A stretch of DNA of 64,000 nt from an uncultured Myxococcales bacterium (GTDB taxonomy: Bacteria; Myxococcota_A; Polyangia; Polyangiales; Polyangiaceae): the NCBI GenBank assembly GCA_937949945.1, contig CALFEQ010000191.1, positions 6,831 through 70,830 of the forward strand, given 5' to 3'. The notes under the pieces are model-generated. The model saw only the letters and a program-made list of their open reading frames with translations. It was not told the origin of the DNA and ran no database searches. Of this stretch, positions 50,967 through 59,833 are shown piece after piece; position 1 is the first letter of the stretch, and the number at the start of each line of letters is the position of its first letter. The position numbers were made by a program, and so were the translations under genes.

Positions 50967-52439
50967 TCAGCGCGAGCGAAGGAGCGCGACGATCGCGACG
51001 ATGGTGCTCGTGATCGCGATGCAGACGGAGACGCCCGCGACCGCGAGGAGCTTTCGCGCACCGAACTCGCCGAGCCGCTCGACGAGCACGAATCGCGGGC
51101 GCTTCACCGTCGCGACCTCGTGGACCGACGGCGGAGGCGCAGGGTCCGTCGATGCGCCATCGGCACCGGCCGGTCGCTGCTGGAGTTGGAAGCGCGGCAG
51201 CAGCTGCGTGCGGTTCGGCGCGGGCGCGGGCTCGGCCTTCTCGGACGAAACCTCGTCGGGTCGGTGGAACCCGGGAGGAGGCGGCGCCGTCGGAAGCGCG
51301 CTCGGTCGACCGCTCCGGAGCTTGAAGCTCGCGAGCTTCATCGTCTTCTGCGGCCACGACGTCCCGACCTTCTTCGCCTCGCGAGGAGCCTCGGGCAGCT
51401 CCGAGGCGGGCGGCATCTCGACCATTCCGGGCAGGGTTCGATCGTCGTCTGCGTCGGCCGGATGCCGGGAGCCGTTCGTCTGGACCACGCCCGGCGGCGC
51501 CGGCATGGTCTCCTGCGCGTGTACGGCCTCGTTCGGCAAGCGGTACTTCCGAACACGGCCCGTCGCTACCTCGTGACGCTTCACCGCCCCGAGCATCGAA
51601 TCCTCGGTGCGCGCGTGTGGAACCGCGGCGAAGGCCTCCGCGAGCTCCGCCACCGTTCCGAAGCGTGCGAGCGGATCGACCTCGAGCGCGCGCGAGAGAA
51701 CGCGGACCAGCTCGGGCGGGATCGACAGGCCGCAGGCGGCGGCATGCTCGTCGATCGAGATGCGCTCTACGCCGTGCTCGTCGCAGGGGAGCGGCATACC
51801 GGAGAGCGCGTAGACGGCGACGAGCGCGGCGCTGTACACGTCCACGCGAGCGGGATCCGCGACCGCCGACACGCCCTGCTCGGGCGCGAGCCACGTCCGG
51901 TCGAGCAAAGGCACGCCCGAGCGCTCCGCGGCCATCTTGTAGTGCGCTCGGCGCAGGACGTCGAAGCCGAAGTCCGAGAGGAGCACCTCCTGGCTCGATG
52001 GTGGCCCCACGAAGACGTTGTTCGGGCGGAGGCCGAGGTGCGGAATGCCGCCGCTCAGCGTCTTGCCGATGCGCGTGAGGAGCACGGCGACCTCGTCGAT
52101 GGAGAGAGGAGACGTGGCGACGAGATCGAAAAGGGACGGGAGCGTACAGAGCGACGTGACGACGAACGGCTGCCCGCTCGCCTCGTCCTCGCCTCCGTCT
52201 CGAGGGCAGATCGCGTCGGACGGCAGAAGCGATCGCGCCACGTGGAGGAGGGCCCCTTCGAGCTCGTCGAGGAGCGTCGGCGAAGCCGTCTCCGGCACGG
52301 AGAGGAGCTTGATCGCGACGGGCCCTTCCCTCTCGTTGTAACCGGCATACGTCGTCGCCCACGGCGTACGTCCGAGAAGCCCCTGGACGACATAGTCGCC
52401 CACGGTTCGGTGGGTCGGAAGCGCTTGGAGGCCGGTCAT
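50967..52439 (-). CDS. Ser/Thr kinase-like pseudokinase with C-terminal membrane anchor
   Basis: A 490-residue kinase-fold protein. The ATP-anchoring Lys is kept (VAIKLL) and so is DFG (LSDFGFDVL), but the Gly-loop is broken (GLLGRTPWATT). The catalytic loop reads HLGLRPNNVFV instead of HRDLKPxN, so the catalytic Asp is replaced by Gly. WLAPEQ is present. A Pro-rich linker and one membrane segment (about 465-485, VAGVSVCIAITSTIVAIVALL) close the protein. It is probably catalytically dead and may act as a regulator or scaffold. ATG at 52439; a TTG at 52457 is also in frame. Confidence 0.85.
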   Translation of the reverse strand: MTGLQALPTHRTVGDYVVQGLLGRTPWATTYAGYNEREGPVAIKLLSVPETASPTLLDELEGALLHVARSLLPSDAICPRDGGEDEASGQPFVVTSLCTLPSLFDLVATSPLSIDEVAVLLTRIGKTLSGGIPHLGLRPNNVFVGPPSSQEVLLSDFGFDVLRRAHYKMAAERSGVPLLDRTWLAPEQGVSAVADPARVDVYSAALVAVYALSGMPLPCDEHGVERISIDEHAAACGLSIPPELVRVLSRALEVDPLARFGTVAELAEAFAAVPHARTEDSMLGAVKRHEVATGRVRKYRLPNEAVHAQETMPAPPGVVQTNGSRHPADADDDRTLPGMVEMPPASELPEAPREAKKVGTSWPQKTMKLASFKLRSGRPSALPTAPPPPGFHRPDEVSSEKAEPAPAPNRTQLLPRFQLQQRPAGADGASTDPAPPPSVHEVATVKRPRFVLVERLGEFGARKLLAVAGVSVCIAITSTIVAIVALLRSR

Positions 52440-52518
52440 GTCCCCCGAAGACTGCAAAGGCTCAGCGACGGCTCCGGCTGTACGAATTCCACGATGATCG
52501 CCTTTTACACCGAGAGAC

Positions 52519-52542
52519 GTTCTATACTACTCGATACAGAAC
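52519..52542. promoter_or_regulatory. imperfect dyad in AT-rich region upstream of the pseudokinase
   Basis: GTTCTATAC and GATACAGAAC form an imperfect inverted repeat (one mismatch, one extra base) in the most AT-rich stretch of the 252-bp gap. On the minus strand a TATAGA lies within it and could be a -10, so this may be an operator overlapping the pseudokinase promoter. Confidence 0.3.
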
Positions 52543-52691
52543 TTTTCATCGGGAAAAATTGGAAAACCGTCTCTACCGGATCGTCGCTCCGCCGGTCACC
52601 CAGCCGAAGGGCGATGCGTGTGAATACGGAGCCCGGAGCCTCGTCCGACTTCATTCGGACGAAGAACGGCCTCCGAGCGCGGCGGATTCCG

Positions 52692-53369
52692 TCAGAGCGT
52701 CTGGCTCAACGCCCGATCCATCGCGCGCTCGTCGAAACCGACGAGGAGCTTGCCGCGCACGTCGATGACGGGGATGGATCCGCCGCGCATGCCCGCGCTC
52801 GCGAGCTTCGCCTGCATCTCGCGCGCCGCGCTGCCGTCCTTTTCGATGTCCTTCTCGATGAACGGAACGCCGCGGCGTTTGAGGTACGCGGCCGCCTGAT
52901 GACACGGCCCGCACCAGGATGCGCCGTAGATGATGACCGGCCGGGCCGCGACGGGCGGAGCGGTCGCCGCCGATTGCGCGGTCAGGACCTCGCCGTGCTG
53001 CTGGCGGCGCTCGACCGCGATCTGCTCGAACTCGGCGCGACGCATCGTCCGCACCGGATAGGTGCCGTCCGGGTTCGCGTTGCGGAGATCGGCGACGAAG
53101 ACGTCTTCGACCGACGGCGGATCCTTCGTTGGATCGGCGACGCGCACGACGTCGCGGGCGGCGGGCGGCACGTCCGCGACCTTCTGCTCCACGTGGAACT
53201 CGCCCCTCTCGTCGATCCACGTGTAGAGGAGCTCCGTGCTCGTATCGGTGACGACCGGTAGGACGACGGCCTCCGCCTTCGGGCTCTGCTTCGACTTGCA
53301 GCCGGCCACGACGAGGAGGACGGCCAGAACGAGGATCGAGAGCCTGCGAACGGCGCGGAGAAGCCCCAC
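52692..53369 (-). CDS. lipoprotein with DUF4124-like and glutaredoxin/thioredoxin domains
   Basis: A 225-residue lipoprotein: signal ending LVLAVLLVVAGC (lipidated Cys near 20). A DUF4124-like segment (about 42-75, LLYTWIDERGEFHVEQKVADV) is followed by a linker with HGEVLTAQS. A glutaredoxin-like domain (about 140-222) has the redox motif WCGPC (near 150), the SIPVIDV cis-Pro turn and a GFDE end. Likely an envelope thiol reductant or disulfide-handling protein; the CGPC motif is thioredoxin-like on a glutaredoxin-length domain. GTG start at 53369 was chosen from the signal peptide. It lies downstream of the ABC-F gene on the same strand. Confidence 0.8.
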   Translation of the reverse strand: MGLLRAVRRLSILVLAVLLVVAGCKSKQSPKAEAVVLPVVTDTSTELLYTWIDERGEFHVEQKVADVPPAARDVVRVADPTKDPPSVEDVFVADLRNANPDGTYPVRTMRRAEFEQIAVERRQQHGEVLTAQSAATAPPVAARPVIIYGASWCGPCHQAAAYLKRRGVPFIEKDIEKDGSAAREMQAKLASAGMRGGSIPVIDVRGKLLVGFDERAMDRALSQTL

Positions 53370-53407
53370 GGTGCGGAGGATGCTACTGCCAGGTGTCGGA
53401 GACAAGC

Positions 53408-55330
53408 TCAGCCGTCTCCGGCGAGCCGCTCCCACTCGGCCATCATCGCGTCCACCCTTTGCGCGAGCGCCTGCTCCTCGGCGGCGAGCTCCGCGAGCTT
53501 CGCCCAGTCGCCGCCCGGATCTTCGCGCAGCTTCGTGCGCATCTCCGCGAGCTGCTTCTCGCCTGCGGCGATGAGCTCCTCGAGCTCCTTCACGCGGCGC
53601 GCCTTGCGTTCGCGTTCGCGCGCCTGCTGCTTCTGCGCCTCGTAGCTGCTGCGCCCGGACTCCTCGCCGCGCGGAGGCGGCACCGACTTGCCGCGCGGCG
53701 GCGGGGCCTTGGGCTCCTCGGTCTTCTTCGGCGCCGTCGCGGACACGAAGTCGGCGAAGCCGCCGGGGTAGATGTCGACCTTGCCGTCGCGAACGCTGAC
53801 GATGCGGGTCGCCACGTTGTCGAGGAAACGCCGGTCGTGCGAGACGAAGAGGACGGTGCCCTCGAACCCGACGAGCGCCTCCTCGAGGATCTCGGCGGCC
53901 GGGATGTCGAGGTGGTTCGTGGGCTCGTCGAGGAACAGGAGGTTGCGGGGCTCGAGCAGGAGCTTCGCGAGCGCGAGGCGCGAACGCTCTCCGCCGGAGA
54001 AGCCCGCGACGACGCGGAGCGGATCGTCGCCCCAGAACCGGAAGCGCGCGAGGTACTGCCGCGCCGCCTCGACGGTGAAGTCGCCCCGCACGCGCCGCAC
54101 CTCTTCGACCGCAGTGAGCTTCGGATCCACCTCGCCGAGGTGCTGATCGAAGTAGCCCTCCTGGAGATTCGTACCGCGGCGGATGGTCCCGGAGTCGAGC
54201 TCGGGATCGCCACGCCCGGCGAGAAGCTTGAGGAGCGTCGACTTCCCCGCCCCGTTCGGCCCGACGATGCCGATGCGCTCGCCCCTGCGCACGAGCAGGT
54301 CGACCCCCTCGAACAGCGTCCGCCCTCCCCGCTTCGCCGAGAGGTTCTTCGCGTCGAGCACGATGTCGCCCGAGCGCGCGGCCTCCGCGAAGCGGAACCT
54401 CACGCGCTCGGCGACGGCCCACACGTCCTCCGGCCGCTCGAGGCGTTCGAGCTTCTCGAGCATCTTGCGCCGGCTCTGTGCCTGCTTCGTCTTCTGCCCG
54501 GCGATGTTGCGCCGGATGAAGTCCTCCGTCTTCTCGATGAAGGCCTGCTGGCGCTCGGCGAGCGCGCGCTCGCGCTCGAGGTCGTCCTCGCGCGCGACCG
54601 CGTAGTCGCTGTAGCGCAGCGGATAGATCCGGAGCCCCTTGCGTCCGAGCTCCATCGTCGCGGGACAGACCGCATCGAGGAACGCGCGGTCGTGCGAGAC
54701 GACGAGGACCGCGCCGCGGTAGCCGCGCAGCCAGCCTTCGAGCCACGCGATCGTGTCGAGATCGAGGTGGTTCGTGGGCTCGTCGAGCAGCAAGAGGTCC
54801 GGCTGCCGCGCGAGCACGACGCCGAGGTGGAGCCGTCCGCGCTCGCCGCCGGAGAGCGACGCGACGGGGCGCGAGAGATCCTCGTTCGAGAAGCCGAGCT
54901 TGGCCGCGATGGCGGCGACCTTGTGCTCGAGCTCGTCGCCGCCGACGACGTGATAGCGCTCCGTCGCCTGGGCGAGGGCGTCGAGCGCGCGCTGGTCACC
55001 GGACGCGGCCTCGTGCTGCGCGCGGACGAGCGCGTCGCGCGCCTCGAGGATCTCGCGGAAGCCCGACATGAACGCCGAGAGCACGTCCCCCTCCGCGGCG
55101 ACCTCGTGGGACTGCCGGTAGTAGCCGACGCTCGTCTCTTTCTTCACGACCACGGTGCCCGCATCGGGCTCGATCTCCTTCGCGACGAGCCGGAGCAACG
55201 TGGACTTGCCAGCACCGTTCGGCGCGACGAGCGCGACGCGCTCGCCGAGCGCGAGGCTGAACGTGACGGACTCGAACAGCGTGTCACCGGCGTAGCCGAA
55301 GCGAAGATCGGCGACCTGGAGGACGGTCAT
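53408..55330 (-). CDS. ABC-F family ATPase (Uup/YheS/EttA-like)
   Basis: A 640-residue soluble protein with two ABC domains in tandem and no membrane segments. Domain 1: Walker A APNGAGKST, signature LSGGERGR, Walker B LLLLDEPTNHLD. The inter-domain linker (about 230-310) is rich in charged helices. Domain 2: Walker A GPNGAGKST, signature FSGGERSR, LFLDEPTNHLD. A C-terminal Pro-rich spacer and coiled coil (about 560-635) follow, as in Uup. ABC-F proteins act on the ribosome E site or, for Uup, in recombination-related roles; the C-terminal coiled coil favours a Uup/YheS subtype. ATG at 55330. Confidence 0.92.
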   Translation of the reverse strand: MTVLQVADLRFGYAGDTLFESVTFSLALGERVALVAPNGAGKSTLLRLVAKEIEPDAGTVVVKKETSVGYYRQSHEVAAEGDVLSAFMSGFREILEARDALVRAQHEAASGDQRALDALAQATERYHVVGGDELEHKVAAIAAKLGFSNEDLSRPVASLSGGERGRLHLGVVLARQPDLLLLDEPTNHLDLDTIAWLEGWLRGYRGAVLVVSHDRAFLDAVCPATMELGRKGLRIYPLRYSDYAVAREDDLERERALAERQQAFIEKTEDFIRRNIAGQKTKQAQSRRKMLEKLERLERPEDVWAVAERVRFRFAEAARSGDIVLDAKNLSAKRGGRTLFEGVDLLVRRGERIGIVGPNGAGKSTLLKLLAGRGDPELDSGTIRRGTNLQEGYFDQHLGEVDPKLTAVEEVRRVRGDFTVEAARQYLARFRFWGDDPLRVVAGFSGGERSRLALAKLLLEPRNLLFLDEPTNHLDIPAAEILEEALVGFEGTVLFVSHDRRFLDNVATRIVSVRDGKVDIYPGGFADFVSATAPKKTEEPKAPPPRGKSVPPPRGEESGRSSYEAQKQQARERERKARRVKELEELIAAGEKQLAEMRTKLREDPGGDWAKLAELAAEEQALAQRVDAMMAEWERLAGDG

Positions 55331-55411
55331 GGCGCTCGCACCTTAGCTCGTCTTCCAACGACATTCACGTCTGCACGCGCGCGGTCGAGCCTGACACCGG
55401 CCGAGCGGCGT

Positions 55412-55981
55412 TCACTCGACCGTGCCTCCGCGCACGGTGACGATCCTCGTCGCCACCCGCTCGGCGAGCTCGCGATCGTGGGTCGCGACGAGCGCCGTCT
55501 TGGTCGCGAGACGATCGAGGACGGCCGCGCGCGTCGCTGCATCGAGCGCATTCGTCGGCTCGTCGAGCACCAAGATCGCCGGATCGCCCATGAACGCAGC
55601 CGCGAGCGACACGCGCTGCTTCTGCCCGAGCGACAGCGAGCCCACGAGCTTCCCGCGGAGCTCGCCGATGCCCAGGTCATCCGGTACCGGGGGACGGTCC
55701 TTGCCCTTCAACGACGCGATCACGTCGAGCCATTCCCCGACGAGCAGGTGATCGGGGATGTCTGGCTTCTCCGGCGCGAAGCCGACGTCACCCGACGCGA
55801 GGACGCGGCCCTCGTCGGGCTCGAGCACCCCGCTCATCACGAGGAGGAGCGTCGACTTGCGGGATCCGTTGTCTCCGACGACGACGACACGCTCGCCCGC
55901 ACGCACGGCGAGCGAGGCGCCCCGGAGCACGCCGCGCCGGCCGAACGATTTCCACACCGCTTGCGCCTCGAGGATCACCAT
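55412..55981 (-). CDS. ABC transporter ATPase with an altered P-loop
   Basis: A 189-residue ABC ATPase, short for the family. Walker A reads GDNGSRKST: the conserved Gly before Lys is Arg (codon CGC where GGC would give Gly). The signature is LSLGQKQR instead of LSGGQ; Walker B ILVLDEPTNALD and the H-loop ATHDRELAE are normal. It overlaps the end of the upstream membrane-protein gene by 7 bases, so the pair likely forms an ABC transporter of unknown substrate. The P-loop change should impair ATP binding unless compensated; it could be a real variant or a sequencing error. Confidence 0.85.
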   Translation of the reverse strand: MVILEAQAVWKSFGRRGVLRGASLAVRAGERVVVVGDNGSRKSTLLLVMSGVLEPDEGRVLASGDVGFAPEKPDIPDHLLVGEWLDVIASLKGKDRPPVPDDLGIGELRGKLVGSLSLGQKQRVSLAAAFMGDPAILVLDEPTNALDAATRAAVLDRLATKTALVATHDRELAERVATRIVTVRGGTVE

Positions 55982-57132
55982 GCGAGCACCGCTGCGACCG
56001 CGACGATCGCGATCATGACGACACCTGTCGCGAAGAGCGCCGCGCTGCGCTTCCGGCTACGCTCGTGGTGGCGGCCCCAAGCCCCGACGGCGCAGGCGAG
56101 ACAGGCGGCCCAGATCGCGAGCGCGCCCGTCAGCGACGCCGGGCCGAGGCGGCACGCGATGCTCGCCGCGAGCCCCGCGGAGGCCGCGAGCGCCGTCGCC
56201 GGCGTGGCGAGCGCGAGGAGGAACGCGGCCACGACGATCGAGCGCCGGACGCGGAGCGAGCGGAGCACGGCATGCATGGAACGTTCGGACTCGAGCAGAG
56301 GCGTAACGGCGGTCGCCGCGACGAGCACGAGCGGCGATGCCATGATCGCGAGCGCGCGGGACAGAGGACGGTCCGTCGGGTCCGAGCGGAGCGTGAGGAG
56401 GCCCGCGCCCCCGAGCGCCGCCACTGCCGCGCCGACGGCGAGCCGCGAACGCGCGCGACGCGCGAGCCGGAGGACGTGCACGAGGTAGAGCGCGAAGAGC
56501 GCATGCGTCGGCCGCGCGATCCGCCACGGCGTCGCGCGCTCCTCCGGAGCCAGGCGCCACGCCGCATGGACGGCGAGAGGAGCCGTCACGGCGCCGGCGA
56601 GCGCCGTCCACTGGGGCGGCGCGTCTGCGAGCGCGAGCCCGCCCGCGAGCGCTCCTCCGAGGGCGGCCGACACGCCGCCACGAACGGCCGCGACGCCCGC
56701 CGCCTCGACGCTGACCGCGGAGAGGAGCGCCGCCGCGGCCGACGCGAGCCCCTCGCCACGTCCGAAGAGCATCGCCCAGGGCGCGTGCACGACGGCGGCC
56801 ATCGAGACGAGCGCGCCCGCGAGCGGCACCGGCGGCAGGCGCAGCGCGCGCAGCGTGAGCCCTCCGCGCGCATGGAAGATCGCGTGCGTTGCGGGGAACG
56901 TCACGAGTAGCCACGCTGCCCAGAGCACGCATCGCAGGACAAAGGAGTGATGGAGCGCCCGCACGAGATCCTGCGCGCGCATGCCGGCGGGCGAGAACAC
57001 GACCGACGCCAGCAAAGCCACCGCGAAGTACGTGGCCCCGGCGGCCCGCAGCACCGGACGGCCGATCGCCTTCCACACGCCGAGGACGACGCGATCGGCG
57101 CGGGCGTAAGTCCTGCGGTCGAGTCGCGTCAT
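55975..57132 (-). CDS. polytopic membrane protein, likely permease partner of the ABC ATPase
   Basis: A 385-residue inner-membrane protein with roughly ten hydrophobic segments rich in Ala/Leu/Gly, separated by Arg-rich loops. No family is recognised. Its coupling (7-base overlap) to the downstream ABC ATPase supports a transporter permease role. ATG at 57132 is preferred to an in-frame TTG at 57150. It follows the FliI-like gene by 51 bases. Confidence 0.6.
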   Translation of the reverse strand: MTRLDRRTYARADRVVLGVWKAIGRPVLRAAGATYFAVALLASVVFSPAGMRAQDLVRALHHSFVLRCVLWAAWLLVTFPATHAIFHARGGLTLRALRLPPVPLAGALVSMAAVVHAPWAMLFGRGEGLASAAAALLSAVSVEAAGVAAVRGGVSAALGGALAGGLALADAPPQWTALAGAVTAPLAVHAAWRLAPEERATPWRIARPTHALFALYLVHVLRLARRARSRLAVGAAVAALGGAGLLTLRSDPTDRPLSRALAIMASPLVLVAATAVTPLLESERSMHAVLRSLRVRRSIVVAAFLLALATPATALAASAGLAASIACRLGPASLTGALAIWAACLACAVGAWGRHHERSRKRSAALFATGVVMIAIVAVAAVLAW

Positions 57133-57183
57133 GACGTCGTGAACGGACAACCGTCCGGGTCGGTCGAGTATGCCCGAGGCCGG

Positions 57184-58485
57184 TCACGCGACGACGCGCG
57201 AGAGCAAGGCGACCGTGTCGTCGAACGCGACCTTCTCCGAGGGCGCCTGGCGGAGGAACTGCTCGATCTTCGGCATGCGCGCGATCGCTTCGTCGAGCTC
57301 CTTGTCGCTGCCCTTCGCGTACGCGCCGAGGATGACGAGATCGCGCTTCGCCTCGTAGTGCGCGACGAGCGCGCGGAGGCGGCGCGCGGCGTCGCGATGT
57401 GCGGGCGTGACCACCGCGTCCATCACGCGCGAGAGGGAGACCGTCGGATCGACGGCGGGGTAACGTCCTCGTGCGGCGAGCGTCCGGTCGAGGACGACGT
57501 GACCGTCGAGGATGCCGCGCACCTCGTCCGCGATCGGCTCTTCCATGTCGCCGCCCTCCACGAGCACCGTGTAGATGGCGGTGATGGATCCGCGCGCGCC
57601 CTGCCCCGAGCGCTCGAGCAGGCGCGGGAGCATCGCGAACACGCTCGGCGGATAACCCCGGCGTGCCGGCGGCTCGCCCGCCGCGAGCCCGACCTCGCGC
57701 TGCGCACGCGCGAAGCGCGTGACGGAGTCGACGAGGAGCATGACGCTCCTGCCCTGATCGCGGAAGTACTCCGCGTACGCCGTGGCGACCTGCGCGGCGC
57801 GCAGTCGTTCGAGCGCGGCGACGTCGCTCGTGGCGACGACGACGACGCTGCGCCGCCTGCCCTCCTCTCCGAGCGAGTGCTCGAGGAACTCACCGACCTC
57901 TCGCCCGCGCTCGCCGACGAGCGCGACGACGACGACGTCGGCCGCCGTCCCGCGCGCGATCGCGCCGAGCAGCGTGCTCTTGCCGACGCCGGATCCCGCG
58001 AACAGGCCGATGCGCTGCCCTTCGCCCATCGTGAGCAACCCGTCGATCACGCGTACGCCCGTCGCGAGCGGCCGCGTGACGGGACGTCTCGCGAGCGCGA
58101 TCGGCGGGTCGGCATCGACCGGTACGCTCGTCCCGCCCTCGATCGGCCCTCGACCGTCGATCGGACGGCCGAGCCCGTCGACCACGCGACCGAGGAGCGA
58201 ATCCGAGGCGCGCACCTCGAAGCCGGAACCGGTCGACTCGACCTCGTCGTCCGGCCCGACGCCCGCGATCGCGCCGAGCGGCATTCCGACCGCCTCGCCG
58301 CGATCGAACCCGACCACCTCGCAGAGGAGCGGCTCGCCGCGCCGCTTCACCATGACGACGTCGCCCACGCGCACGCCGGGCATGCTGAAGCGGAGGCTGA
58401 GCCCGGTGACGCCGAGCACGCGTCCCACGGGGCGCAGCGCCGGCGTGGCCGCCAGCTTCGCCTTCAGCGCATCGAGCGATGCCAT
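57184..58485 (-). CDS. FliI/SctN-family type III secretion or flagellar-type ATPase
   Basis: A 433-residue hexameric rotary ATPase of the FliI/YscN/SctN group. Walker A GLFAGSGVGKST (near 163), VVVALVGERGREVGEFLEHSLGEEG, Walker B VMLLVDSVTRFARAQREVG, GYPPSVFAMLPRLLERSGQG, GSITAIYTVLVEGGDMEEPIADEVRGILDGH in pieces characteristic of the family, and normal length. The N-terminal beta domain is present. It starts 25 bases after dnaJ on the same strand. No other flagellar or T3SS genes (export gate, rings, FliH/SctL) lie in the 6-kb either side, so it is isolated. Cluster identity (flagellar versus injectisome) is not decided. Confidence 0.9.
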   Translation of the reverse strand: MASLDALKAKLAATPALRPVGRVLGVTGLSLRFSMPGVRVGDVVMVKRRGEPLLCEVVGFDRGEAVGMPLGAIAGVGPDDEVESTGSGFEVRASDSLLGRVVDGLGRPIDGRGPIEGGTSVPVDADPPIALARRPVTRPLATGVRVIDGLLTMGEGQRIGLFAGSGVGKSTLLGAIARGTAADVVVVALVGERGREVGEFLEHSLGEEGRRRSVVVVATSDVAALERLRAAQVATAYAEYFRDQGRSVMLLVDSVTRFARAQREVGLAAGEPPARRGYPPSVFAMLPRLLERSGQGARGSITAIYTVLVEGGDMEEPIADEVRGILDGHVVLDRTLAARGRYPAVDPTVSLSRVMDAVVTPAHRDAARRLRALVAHYEAKRDLVILGAYAKGSDKELDEAIARMPKIEQFLRQAPSEKVAFDDTVALLSRVVA

Positions 58486-58510
58486 CGGGCGAAGGCTAAC
58501 AGACGCGCGC

Positions 58511-59635
58511 CTACTTCGCTCCGACGGCGCGCTTGCCTTCGGCCCCGGAGGTCCGCGCGAGCTCGGCGTCGAGCTCGCGGAGGAGGGCCTTGGCGCGCTC
58601 GCTCAGGACGGTGGGTACGTCGACCTGTATGACGGCGATGAGCGAGCCACGTCCTCGGCCGTCGAGCCGCGGGACGCCCTTGCCCTTGATCGTGAAGACG
58701 GATCCCGACTGCGTCCCCGGTGGGATGCGGCACGGCACCGTGGTGTCGGGAGGATCGTCGAGGGAGTCGCCGATCGAGGGGACCCTGATCTCCGCGCCGA
58801 GCGCCGCGTCGGTGAAGGACACGTGGACGCGCGTCACGAGGTCCACGCCGTCGCGCTCGAAGCGCGGATCTTCCTCGATGTCGACCTCGACGTAGAGATC
58901 GCCCGGAGGCGCGCCGTTCGGTCCCGGCATGCCCTGCCCGGGGATGCGGAGCTTCTGGCCGCTGTCGATGCCCGCCGGGAAGGTGACGACGACCTTCCGC
59001 GCGCGCTCGACCATGCCGTGCCCTTTGCAGGTCCGGCAGTGTTCCTTGATGACGACGCCCTGCCCGTGGCACCGCGGACAGGGCGTCGTGAACATGACGA
59101 AGCCACGCGCGTTCGACACGTGGCCGCTCCCTCTGCAGTGCGCGCACGTCTCCGGCTTGGTGCCGGGCTTGGCGCCCGAGCCCTGACAGTCCTGGCAACG
59201 GGTCGGGGCGTTGACCGTGATCTCGCGCTTGAGGCCGAACGCGGCCTCCCGGAGCGTGAGGTGGGCCTGAACGCGGAGATCCTGGCCGCGTCGCGGCTGG
59301 CGCCGAGTGCTCCCGAAGCCGAACGTGCCCGAGAACATCTCGGCGAAGAGGTCCTGCATGTGCGAGAAGACGTCCGACACGGCCGGGCCGCCGCCGCCCA
59401 TGCCGCCCTCGAGCCCGGCGTGCCCGAACTGGTCGTAGATCTGCCGCTTCTCTTCGTCGGAGAGGACCTGATAGGCCTCGTTGACGGCCTTGAACTTGGC
59501 CTCGGCCGTGGGATCGCCCGGATTGCGATCCGGGTGATGCTTCAGGGCTTCGCGCTTGTAGGCCTTGCGGATCTCGTCGGCAGTCGCATTCCGATCGACG
59601 CCCAGGACTTCGTAATAATCGCGCTTGTCCGACAT
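58511..59635 (-). CDS. dnaJ: chaperone DnaJ
   Basis: A 374-residue type A J-protein that stimulates DnaK ATPase activity and delivers unfolded substrates. It has the J domain (1-66) with HPD in HHPDRNPGD, a short Gly-rich segment (GGMGGGGP), the zinc-finger domain (about 140-215) with four CxxCxGxG-like repeats (CQDCQGSG, CAHCRGSG, CPRCHGQG, CRTCKGHG), and the C-terminal substrate-binding domain. ATG at 59635 is fixed by the J-domain start (DYYEVLGVDRNAT). No dnaK or grpE lies beside it. A good promoter lies 55-80 bases upstream. Confidence 0.96.
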   Translation of the reverse strand: MSDKRDYYEVLGVDRNATADEIRKAYKREALKHHPDRNPGDPTAEAKFKAVNEAYQVLSDEEKRQIYDQFGHAGLEGGMGGGGPAVSDVFSHMQDLFAEMFSGTFGFGSTRRQPRRGQDLRVQAHLTLREAAFGLKREITVNAPTRCQDCQGSGAKPGTKPETCAHCRGSGHVSNARGFVMFTTPCPRCHGQGVVIKEHCRTCKGHGMVERARKVVVTFPAGIDSGQKLRIPGQGMPGPNGAPPGDLYVEVDIEEDPRFERDGVDLVTRVHVSFTDAALGAEIRVPSIGDSLDDPPDTTVPCRIPPGTQSGSVFTIKGKGVPRLDGRGRGSLIAVIQVDVPTVLSERAKALLRELDAELARTSGAEGKRAVGAK

Positions 59636-59689
59636 GACCGTTGGGGCGCAGAGCCCACGAAAATCCACACAGTGCCGTGCCGCCGCCGC

Positions 59690-59717
59690 AAGGTAAGGCG
59701 TGCCGTATGGGTGTCAA
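59690..59717 (-). promoter_or_regulatory. predicted dnaJ promoter
   Basis: On the minus strand, a perfect TTGACA (59717-59712) precedes TACCTT (59695-59690) by 16 bases. The -35 sits inside GTGTTGACAC, a short dyad, but it does not match the CIRCE consensus. Housekeeping-type promoter. Confidence 0.5.
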
Positions 59718-59833
59718 CACTCATAGCATGCCCCGGCCGTGACCCCAGCGCCGAGTAAGGATGGAGCGTGCACGATCCGGTGCCCGCGGACGGCCGCAGC
59801 GAACGAAGACTCCGGACGGCTGGTCGACCTCGA

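Noticed and set aside
59700..59730. CIRCE element upstream of dnaJ
   Set aside because: The TTAGCACTC-N9-GAGTGCTAA consensus is absent; only a short GTGTTGACAC dyad is seen.
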